From Pseudomonadota bacterium (GTDB taxonomy: Bacteria > Pseudomonadota > Alphaproteobacteria > Rhizobiales > Xanthobacteraceae), in NCBI GenBank assembly GCA_021779635.1, contig JAJYAH010000031.1:1-20363 (forward strand): a DNA stretch of 20,363 nt, written 5' to 3'. A program made the position numbers and the translations under genes. Positions 14,989-20,363 of the stretch are shown one piece after another (positions within the stretch are counted from its first letter, which is position 1; each line of letters begins with the position of its first letter). Below the pieces are notes generated by a model that made no database searches, was not told the origin of the DNA, and saw only the letters and a program-made list of their open reading frames with translations.

Positions 14989-15768
14989 GTGACTGAACGT
15001 GTGACGCTGATTACCGGTGCCTCGGCAGGCATCGGCACCGAACTGGCGCGCGTTTTCGCATCGAACGGCCATCGCCTGGCTCTGGTGGCGCGACGCGCGG
15101 ATCGTCTGACGACGCTGGCTGGCGAAATCGGCGCCACCGGCGGCGCGGCGCCGATTGTGATTCCGTGCGATCTCGAACAGCCCGATGCCGGTGACAAGAT
15201 CGCCGCGGCGCTGGCTGCCGCCGGCGTGGAGGTCGAGTACCTCGTCAACAATGCCGGCTTCGGTTTGTTCGGCAATGCGATCGAACTGGACCGCGCGCAG
15301 CAGCTCGGCATCATCGCCGTCAATATTCGCGCGCTGACCGATTTGTCGCTGCGGTTCTCCGAGCAGCTGATCCGGCATCGCGGCGGCGTCCTCAATGTCG
15401 GCTCGATCGCCGGTTTCCTGCCGGGGCCCGGGATGGCGGTCTATTACGCCTCCAAGGCCTATGTGCTGTCGTTCACCGAAGCGCTGCGTCTGGAGCTGGC
15501 TCCGCGCGGTGTCCGCGTGACCGTGTTGTGTCCCGGTCCGGTGCCGTCGGAGTTTCAGGCGCGGGCGGGGTTCGAACCCGGGTTTGATTCCGCGGTCCTC
15601 AATGTCGCCGCCGCGGATGTCGCGCAGGCAGGATATCGCGGATTGATGGCGAACCAGCGCGCCGTGCTGCCCGGCCTCGGCATCAAGATGGTGCCGCTGC
15701 TGCTTCGGCTGGTTCCGCGCAGCTTTGTGCTGGCGGCGGTCGGCGGTTTTCAATTGCGCCGGCGCTGA
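14989..15768 (+). CDS. Short-chain dehydrogenase/reductase (classical SDR)
   Basis: An NAD(P)H-dependent oxidoreductase of 259 residues. The start GTG 14989 places the cofactor motif TGASAGIG at residues 9-16, the normal distance; earlier in-frame codons would add 40 residues without family character. R35-R36 in ARRADRL suggests NADP(H) preference. NNAG begins at N87, the catalytic Ser is S139 in GSIAGF, and the catalytic pair is Y153-x2-K156 (YASK). PGPVPSEF is the usual post-catalytic loop. The tail ends in hydrophobic helices (MVPLLLRLVPRSFVLAAVGG), as in the DltE-like SDRs, which may associate with membranes. The substrate is unknown. It stands alone between the TerB-like gene and the amidotransferase, with about 110 bases to the latter. 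Confidence 0.88.
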   Translation: MTERVTLITGASAGIGTELARVFASNGHRLALVARRADRLTTLAGEIGATGGAAPIVIPCDLEQPDAGDKIAAALAAAGVEVEYLVNNAGFGLFGNAIELDRAQQLGIIAVNIRALTDLSLRFSEQLIRHRGGVLNVGSIAGFLPGPGMAVYYASKAYVLSFTEALRLELAPRGVRVTVLCPGPVPSEFQARAGFEPGFDSAVLNVAAADVAQAGYRGLMANQRAVLPGLGIKMVPLLLRLVPRSFVLAAVGGFQLRRR

Positions 15769-15877
15769 CAAGCCGCCTAACAGCCCTTCCCTGGCCCGCG
15801 ATTTGCTTTGAACTCAACCGACATTAAGGGACACTTAACCATGATTGCGGTTTGATGGCCGCAAAGAAGAAAGTGCG

Positions 15878-16672
15878 ATGCCGTTTCAACCCGTCAAAGC
15901 CAGCGCCGAAAACGTCCTGCGCCTCCCGGTCCGGGAGCCTGCGGTCGCCGCGCCGTTGCGGCCGGTTCTGATCGTGCTGCACCAGGAGACGTCGACGCCG
16001 GGCCGCGTCGGTAACGTGCTGCGGGCGCTTGGATACGGGCTGGATATCAGGCGTCCGCGCTTCGGCGATCCGCTGCCCGAGACGCTGGACGGCCATGCGG
16101 GTGCGGTCATTTTCGGCGGCCCGATGAGCGCCAACGATCCGGATGATTATGTTCGCCGCGAGATCGACTGGATCGCGGTGCCGCTCAAGGAGCAGCGGCC
16201 GTTGCTGGGAATTTGCCTGGGCGCGCAGATGCTCGCCATGCATCTCGGCGCCCGGGTCGCGCCGCATCCGGAAGGCCGCGTGCAGATCGGATATTACCCG
16301 ATCCGCCCCACCGCTGCCGGGGTTGGGGTCTGCCCGAACTGGCCCGATCATGTCTACCACTGGCACCGGGAAGGTTTCGAACTGCCGAGAGGCGCTGAAT
16401 TACTGGCTGAGGGCAGCGACTTCCCGGTACAGGCGTTCGGTTTCGATCATGCATTCGGCCTGCAGTTTCATCCCGACGTGACCTACGCGATGATGCATTG
16501 CTGGACCACGCGCGGCCACGACCGCTTCGAGTCACCGGGGGCCCTGCCGCGCCATCGTCACTTCGCCGACCGGGCGGTGCATGACGTGGCCGAGCGCGCC
16601 TGGCTGAAGGAATTTCTCGATGGCTGGCTGGCGCGCCTGCCATTGTCGGCGATGTCGGAAGCGGCCGAATAG
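15878..16672 (+). CDS. Class I glutamine amidotransferase-like protein
   Basis: A stand-alone GATase1-fold protein of 264 residues, starting at ATG 15878 after GAAGAAAG. The core reads VLIVLHQET at about 29-37, FGGPMSAND (oxyanion region), LLGICLGAQMLAMHLGARV with the nucleophile C113 in the nucleophile elbow, and LQFHPDVT with H198. The third triad residue, Glu two positions after His in most members (HPE), is Asp here (D200). A GMP-synthase-like subfamily with HPDVTY is, to my memory, common in rhizobia, so the protein may be active. A partner synthetase is not encoded nearby, so its role (glutamine hydrolysis, gamma-glutamyl hydrolysis or peptidase-like) is open. The 5' leader has a small hairpin, TTGCGG/CCGCAA (15845-15864). 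Confidence 0.85.
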   Translation: MPFQPVKASAENVLRLPVREPAVAAPLRPVLIVLHQETSTPGRVGNVLRALGYGLDIRRPRFGDPLPETLDGHAGAVIFGGPMSANDPDDYVRREIDWIAVPLKEQRPLLGICLGAQMLAMHLGARVAPHPEGRVQIGYYPIRPTAAGVGVCPNWPDHVYHWHREGFELPRGAELLAEGSDFPVQAFGFDHAFGLQFHPDVTYAMMHCWTTRGHDRFESPGALPRHRHFADRAVHDVAERAWLKEFLDGWLARLPLSAMSEAAE

Positions 16673-16798
16673 CGCATCGGGCGGTGCCGGCGATCCCGGC
16701 GGCGATGGCTCCGAAGCCCTTTCCAAATTTTCAGATGTGATAGTGTCGATCCCGACAAGCTTGCGGCGCGATCATCGGCGAGCATGGGGGATGGCGAC

Positions 16799-17317
16799 AT
16801 GACCGGCGGCGAATTCGCAGCATTGTTGGATGATTTCACGCATTCGGCGGAATCCGGCGACGGCGCGCGCTTTGCCGGCCATTTCACCGCGGACGCCATC
16901 TATTACGATTACATCTATGGCGCCCATCGGGGCCGCGCCGACATCGCACACATGATGCAGAATCTGTTCCATCGCGATGCGGCGGACTATCGATGGGAGA
17001 TGTTCGATCCCGTGTTCGATGGCGAAAAAGGATATGCCTGGTCGTTGTCGAGCTTCACGTCGAAAATTCCGCAATTCGAAGGCCGGCGCGTGGTGATCGA
17101 CGGCATGAGCCGCTTCATCGTGCGCGACGGCCTGATCGCCGAATACCGCGAATCCGTCAACGGCGGCGTCGCCATGGCGCAACTCGGCGTCGAGCCCGAG
17201 CGCATGACCAAGGTGTTCAAGCGCTGGGCCGGATGGCTGACCGAGCGGCCGGAAACCGTGGACTATCTGACGCGGCCGAAGGGCTCGCGCGCCAGGAGCG
17301 GATATCTGGAGACATAA
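16799..17317 (+). CDS. SnoaL/NTF2-like protein
   Basis: A 172-residue protein from ATG 16799, preferred because GGGGGAT lies about 8 bases upstream; ATG 16784 in the same frame adds five residues. The layout is that of a cone-shaped NTF2-like fold: an N-terminal helix (FAALLDDFTHSAESGDGARF), FTADAIYYDYIYGAHRGRAD, then beta strands with WEMFDPVFDG, YAWSLSSFTSK, VIDGMSRFIV and RDGLIAEYRESVNGGVAMAQ. Such proteins are small hydrolases, isomerases or ligand-binding units. The acidic pair in the first strand region may be functional, but no known active site can be assigned. The crotonase gene starts 67 bases downstream on the same strand, which suggests a shared pathway on an acyl-CoA or related substrate. 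That link is inferred. Confidence 0.78.
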   Translation: MTGGEFAALLDDFTHSAESGDGARFAGHFTADAIYYDYIYGAHRGRADIAHMMQNLFHRDAADYRWEMFDPVFDGEKGYAWSLSSFTSKIPQFEGRRVVIDGMSRFIVRDGLIAEYRESVNGGVAMAQLGVEPERMTKVFKRWAGWLTERPETVDYLTRPKGSRARSGYLET

Positions 17318-17384
17318 ACCTCCGAAGACAAAATTTGTAACAACGCGTCGTCGCGAAAACGATGACCAGCACAGGGAGATCGCC

Positions 17385-18197
17385 ATGACCTATCAGCACA
17401 TTCTCTATGACGTGAGCGAGAAGATCGCGACGATCACGCTTCACCGGCCGGACCGCATGAACGCGTGGACGCCGATCATGGAGCGCGACGTGCGCGACGC
17501 CATGGAAGCGGCGGCCGCGGATGACAATGTGCGCGTCATCGTGCTCACCGGTTCGGGTCGCGCGTTCTGCGCCGGCGCGGATATGGACGGGCTGAAAGGG
17601 CTCGATCCCAGCGAGATCAGGCGGGCGGAGAACGTGCCGGCTTTCGACATGAACCGCCGGCCGGACTGGCAGACGCGCTACGCCTATTATCCGTCGATTC
17701 CGAAACCGGTAATCGGCATGCTGAACGGCGCCACCGCCGGCATTGGGCTGGTGCATGCGCTGTATTGCGATCTTCGGTTTGCCGCCGACAATACCGTTTT
17801 CACCACCGCGTTCTCGCGCCGCGGCCTGATCGCCGAACATGGCATCAGCTGGATGTTGCCGCGCATTGTCGGTCATGCCAACGCGCTCGATCTTTTGATG
17901 TCCTCGCGCCGGGTCTATAGCGATGAAGCGCTGCGCATCGGTCTCGTCAACCGGTTGTATCCGCCGGACCAGTTGCGCGAGCAGACTTACGCCTATGCCC
18001 GCGATCTCGCCGACTTCGTCTCGCCGAGCGCGATCGCGGTCATCAAGCGGCAGCTCTACGACGTGCCGTTCCAGACCCTGGCCGAAGCGACCATCGATGC
18101 CAACCGGGAGATGGTGGTGGCGCTCCGTGGCAGCGATTTTCGCGAAGGCGTCGCCAGCTTCATGGAAAAGCGGCCGCCGCGATTTACCGGGAAATGA
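17385..18197 (+). CDS. Enoyl-CoA hydratase/isomerase family protein (crotonase)
   Basis: A 270-residue crotonase-fold protein starting 6 bases after GGAG. The CoA-binding and oxyanion-hole parts are present: AFCAGADMDGL (first oxyanion Gly/Ala region) and NGATAGIGLVHALYCDLRFA (second). Aligned by eye to enoyl-CoA hydratases (GGGCELA and PEVKLGL), the two catalytic Glu positions are V123 and F143, so ordinary hydration is unlikely. E151 in RRGLIAEHGISW sits where single-Glu delta3-delta2 enoyl-CoA isomerases carry theirs, so an isomerase-like or other crotonase reaction is more probable. The signature SRRGLIAEHGISWMLPR defines a recognisable subgroup in bacteria. It is likely co-transcribed with the SnoaL-like gene upstream. 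The substrate is unknown. Confidence 0.85.
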   Translation: MTYQHILYDVSEKIATITLHRPDRMNAWTPIMERDVRDAMEAAAADDNVRVIVLTGSGRAFCAGADMDGLKGLDPSEIRRAENVPAFDMNRRPDWQTRYAYYPSIPKPVIGMLNGATAGIGLVHALYCDLRFAADNTVFTTAFSRRGLIAEHGISWMLPRIVGHANALDLLMSSRRVYSDEALRIGLVNRLYPPDQLREQTYAYARDLADFVSPSAIAVIKRQLYDVPFQTLAEATIDANREMVVALRGSDFREGVASFMEKRPPRFTGK

Positions 18198-18230
18198 GCT
18201 GTTAGTGGCGTCCTGCGCCCGTCTTCGCCC

Positions 18231-18313
18231 AAGAGGGCTGCGACGCGGCAGCCTTCGCTACGATGGGCCGCATTGTCGCTTGCCGAGCCGTAGCTGGCGA
18301 AGCCAGCGAAGGC

Positions 18314-18315
<2 letters not shown>
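18231..18315. repeat. Nested inverted repeats next to the tRNA-Ala 3' end
   Basis: CAGCCTTCGCT (18249-18259) is a perfect partner of AGCGAAGGCTG (18305-18315). Inside the right arm, GCTGGC/GCCAGC (18293-18307) forms a tight stem around GAA. To the left, GGCTGC (18236-18241) pairs with GCAGCC (18248-18253). The block touches the CCA end of the tRNA, so the tRNA precursor would carry these stems as a 3' trailer, perhaps acting as terminator or processing guide. The words used are also typical of dispersed intergenic repeats in related genomes. Confidence 0.5.
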
Positions 18316-18389
<74 letters not shown>

Positions 18390-18517
18390 ATCGCGACCGC
18401 GTCGATAACAGCGACAGCGGCCAGCAATCGGCGCCATTTACAATCCGCGCCAAGGTCAAGTCAAGAACGGCGAAATCGCCGTTTTCCGAAGCTTTTGCCA
18501 GGAACTTCCCTTGTTTG

Positions 18518-18577
18518 CGCGGGGGGGAACCGATATTTAGCGGGTAGTCGAATCCGCGACCGAACCCCCCCCCCGCG
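18518..18577 (+). promoter_or_regulatory. GC-only stem with C10 tract in the yggT leader
   Basis: CGCGGGGGGG (18518-18527) pairs perfectly with CCCCCCCGCG (18568-18577), a 10-bp G/C stem. Within the 40-base loop, GCGG and CCGC can pair again. The right arm includes a run of ten C (18565-18574) ending 15 bases before the yggT ATG at 18590. In the yggT message it would block or tune access to the start; a homopolymer this long is also prone to slippage. Confidence 0.45.
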
Positions 18578-18589
18578 AGTAAGCCTGCC

Positions 18590-18880
18590 ATGCGTGCCGT
18601 TCTCGACATCATTCTCATCGTTCTCGATCTCTATGTCTGGCTGCTGATCGCCTCGGCCATCCTGTCGTGGCTGATCGCCTTCAATGTCGTGAACACGCGC
18701 AACCAGTTCGTGGCGTCGGTGGCCGAGTTCCTGTACCGGATCACCGAACCGCTGCTGGCGCCGATCCGGTCGTTCATGCCGAATCTTGGCGGTCTCGACA
18801 TCTCGCCGATCATCCTGATCCTGATCATCATGTTCATCCAGCGGGTCATCACCTATTACATCTATCCCAGCGTATTCTGA
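18590..18880 (+). CDS. yggT: YggT family membrane protein
   Basis: A 96-residue inner-membrane protein with two hydrophobic blocks: VLDIILIVLDLYVWLLIASA (N-terminal) and PIILILIIMFIQRVITYYIY (C-terminal). Between them is the family signature NQFVASVAEFLYRITEPLLAPIRSFMP, where the TEPLLAPIR-MP pattern is diagnostic of YggT. Single-unit members like this (one YGGT repeat) are usual in alphaproteobacteria. The family has been linked to osmotic stress tolerance and, in other bacteria, to cell-division-site proteins; its role here is inferred only. It is followed after 24 bases by the DUF167 gene, the common yggT-yggU order, and then by folD. The leader holds an unusual GC stem and C10 tract. Confidence 0.92.
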   Translation: MRAVLDIILIVLDLYVWLLIASAILSWLIAFNVVNTRNQFVASVAEFLYRITEPLLAPIRSFMPNLGGLDISPIILILIIMFIQRVITYYIYPSVF

Positions 18881-18904
18881 ACGCACGCATGGATACCCGA
18901 ACGG

Positions 18905-19231
18905 ATGGCTGATGATCCCTGGCGGTATTCCACCCAGGGCATCAGCGTGGCGCTGCGCGTCACGCCGCGCGGCGGCCGCGACGGCATCGACGGCGTTGAG
19001 GCGCTCGCCAACGGCCGCACCGTGGTCAAGGTGCGCGTGCGCGCCATCGCCGAGGCGGGCGAAGCCAACCGCGCGGTCACGGAGCTGTTTGCCAAGGCGC
19101 TCGGCGTCCCCAAGGCCCGGGTGCGGCTCCTGTCCGGCACGACATCGCGCCTCAAGCAGATTGCCGTCGACGGCGATCCCCGCGAGCTTGGCGAGGCGCT
19201 GCGGAAATTGACGGCGGCGCAACCGCACTAA
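18905..19231 (+). CDS. yggU: DUF167 (YggU) family protein
   Basis: A 108-residue soluble protein. The hallmarks are [14 protein letters not shown] near the start, [45 protein letters not shown] in the middle and a short tail. The EAGEAN-A---L-A--L-V----V-L-SG--SR-K pattern is the DUF167 signature, and the length is normal (about 95-110). The biochemical function of the family is unknown. The start at 18905 gives MADDPWRY; the ribosome site is weak, which together with the 24-base gap fits translation in a yggT-yggU-folD message. The stop at 19231 leaves 20 bases before folD. Confidence 0.92.
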   Translation: MADDPWRYSTQGISVALRVTPRGGRDGIDGVEALANGRTVVKVRVRAIAEAGEANRAVTELFAKALGVPKARVRLLSGTTSRLKQIAVDGDPRELGEALRKLTAAQPH

Positions 19232-19251
19232 CGGATAGACAAAGGATCGAG

Positions 19252-20136
19252 ATGACGGCCCGGATCATCGATGGAAAAATCATTGCCGCGGACCTTCGCG
19301 CCCGCGTGGCCGACGAAGTGGCGCGGGTGCGGCGCGAACATCAGCTCACGCCCGGTCTTGCGGTGGTGCTGGTCGGCAACGATCCCGCCAGCGAGGTCTA
19401 TGTCCGCAGCAAGCACAAACAGACCCAGGCCGCCGGCATGGCATCGTTCGAGCACGTGTTGCCGGCCGATGTCGCGCAGAGCGAGCTATTGGCCCTGATC
19501 GGCGAACTCAACCGCGATCCCGCCGTGCACGGCATTCTGGTGCAACTGCCGCTGCCGAAATCCCTGAATACCGAAACCATCATCAACGCCATCGATCCCG
19601 CCAAGGATGTCGACGGGCTGCATCCCAGCAACGCCGGGCGCCTTGCCGGCGGATTTGCCGCGTTGTCGCCGTGCACGCCGCTCGGCTGCATCATCTTGAC
19701 CAAGAGCGTGCACCCTTCGCTGGAAGGCATGAACGCCATCGTGATCGGACGCTCCAACCTGGTTGGGCGTCCGTTGCTACAGTTGCTGCTGAACGAAAAT
19801 GCGACGGTGACCATCGCGCATTCGCGCTCGCGCGATCTGGCGCAATTGTGCGCCCGCGCCGACCTCGTTTACGCCGCGGTCGGCAAGCCTGAAATGGTGC
19901 GCGGCGACTGGATCAAACCGGGCGCGACGGTGATCGACGTCGGCATCACCCGGCTGCCGGCGGCCGACGGCAAGACCCGACTGGTCGGCGACGTCGCCTT
20001 CGCCGAGGCCCTGAACGTGGCCGGTGCGATCACGCCGGTGCCCGGCGGCGTCGGTCAAATGACGGTGGCGTGTCTCCTGGTCAACACCCTGCGCGCCGCA
20101 TGTGCTATTCGCGGCCTGCCGGCGCCGGGGGTTTGA
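19252..20136 (+). CDS. folD: FolD, methylenetetrahydrofolate dehydrogenase/cyclohydrolase
   Basis: This bifunctional enzyme of one-carbon metabolism oxidises 5,10-methylene-THF to methenyl-THF with NADP+ and hydrolyses it to 10-formyl-THF, in the cytoplasm as a dimer. At 294 residues it is normal length. Y50 and K54 in YVRSKHK correspond to the catalytic Tyr and Lys, with the same numbers as in E. coli. VQLPLP and the active-site Asp in DVDGLHP follow, then PCTPLG, the Rossmann motif [11 protein letters not shown] and the closing [10 protein letters not shown]. All are intact. AGGAT before the ATG serves as ribosome site; it is probably co-transcribed with yggT and yggU. A GC hairpin follows the stop. 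Confidence 0.97.
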   Translation: MTARIIDGKIIAADLRARVADEVARVRREHQLTPGLAVVLVGNDPASEVYVRSKHKQTQAAGMASFEHVLPADVAQSELLALIGELNRDPAVHGILVQLPLPKSLNTETIINAIDPAKDVDGLHPSNAGRLAGGFAALSPCTPLGCIILTKSVHPSLEGMNAIVIGRSNLVGRPLLQLLLNENATVTIAHSRSRDLAQLCARADLVYAAVGKPEMVRGDWIKPGATVIDVGITRLPAADGKTRLVGDVAFAEALNVAGAITPVPGGVGQMTVACLLVNTLRAACAIRGLPAPGV

Positions 20137-20142
20137 CTTCTC

Positions 20143-20170
20143 CCTCGCCCGCTCGCGGGGCGAGGTTAAG
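20143..20170 (+). terminator. GC hairpin between folD and ppa
   Basis: CCTCGCCC (20143-20150) pairs with GGGCGAGG (20158-20165) around a 7-base loop and is followed by TTAAG. It lies 7 bases after the folD stop and 33 bases before the converging ppa stop, so it may end transcripts from either side. The T-run is minimal, and the wording resembles a dispersed GC hairpin in related genomes. Confidence 0.5.
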
Positions 20171-20197
20171 AGGTCACGCGTCGCATCCTTAACTCCG

Positions 20198-20363
20198 TCA
20201 CTTCCCCTTCGCCCGCGCGATGCCTTCCTCGATCAGCTTGTGCGCGTCGTCGGCGCCACCCCAGCGCAACACCTTTACCCACTTGCCGCGTTCGAGATCC
20301 TTGTAGTGCTCGAAGAAATGCTGGATCTGCTGCAGCGTGATCTCCGGAAGGTCGCTGTAGGTT
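20198..20363 (-). CDS. ppa: Inorganic pyrophosphatase, C-terminal end (cut by window)
   Basis: The minus strand reads [20 protein letters not shown], then [20 protein letters not shown] and [14 protein letters not shown] before the TGA at 20198-20200. This is the characteristic end of family I soluble inorganic pyrophosphatase, which hydrolyses pyrophosphate to phosphate in the cytoplasm. H-FF-HYKDLE-GKWVKV-GW is the conserved C-terminal core. The catalytic Asp/Glu cluster lies in the part beyond the right edge. The gene converges with folD, and the order folD/ppa fits housekeeping chromosome. Confidence 0.93.
   Translation of the reverse strand, partial: TYSDLPEITLQQIQHFFEHYKDLERGKWVKVLRWGGADDAHKLIEEGIARAKGK

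Noticed and set aside
15841..15855. A four-residue leader peptide (ATG to TGA) before the amidotransferase gene
   Set aside because: It is too short to mean anything, there is no ribosome site, and no attenuator-type pairing was found beyond one small hairpin.

Overview
The window is GC-rich, densely coded DNA that looks like an alphaproteobacterial chromosome of the Bradyrhizobium/Rhodopseudomonas (Nitrobacteraceae) type. The evidence is codon usage, the protein flavours (MFS_3 exporter, P450, DUF5939-type cyclase, TerB-like protein, many cell-surface sugar enzymes) and a dispersed hairpin repeat after the P450 gene that resembles those common in this family. This is inferred from recognition; no search was run.

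Layout. 1-1343 (minus): a small conserved hypothetical gene, overlapped by 4 bases by a polytopic GT-C-like membrane protein. The membrane protein runs into a piece of an antisense phosphate acetyltransferase gene at the left edge, which marks a rearrangement or assembly junction near 117-135. 1753-4724 (plus): an ACS-type MFS transporter and a second GT-C-like membrane protein. 4734-7144 (minus): a polysaccharide deacetylase, a polyprenyl-phosphate-type GT2 glycosyltransferase and the C-terminal stump of a lost methyltransferase. Together with the two membrane proteins this gives the left third an envelope-glycan character. 7543-8123 (plus): two small exported Cys-rich proteins in tandem, preceded by two CRP/FNR-like palindromes. 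8151-8774 (plus): a hypothetical protein with a DNA-binding-like C-terminus. It is followed by an AT-rich island holding four helically phased copies of a 10-bp motif, the least explained structure in the window.

8974-12402: an MFS_3 exporter (minus) divergent from a cytochrome P450 (plus), followed by a two-hairpin dispersed repeat. 12711-14767 (plus): a soluble class III adenylate cyclase with an N-terminal zinc-ribbon-like motif, a clear intrinsic terminator, and a TerB-like protein. 14989-18197 (plus): a short-chain dehydrogenase, a class I glutamine amidotransferase-like protein, a SnoaL/NTF2-like protein and a crotonase that lacks the two usual hydratase glutamates. 18314-18389 (minus): tRNA-Ala(CGC) with a structured trailer. 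18590-20136 (plus): the housekeeping cluster yggT, DUF167 (yggU) and folD. It faces the 3' end of inorganic pyrophosphatase, cut by the right edge.

No CRISPR array, rRNA, intact insertion sequence or prophage was seen. No complete defence or mobile system is evident. The best candidates for something undescribed are the phased repeat island with its neighbouring protein and the exported Cys-rich pair with twin operator-like sites.
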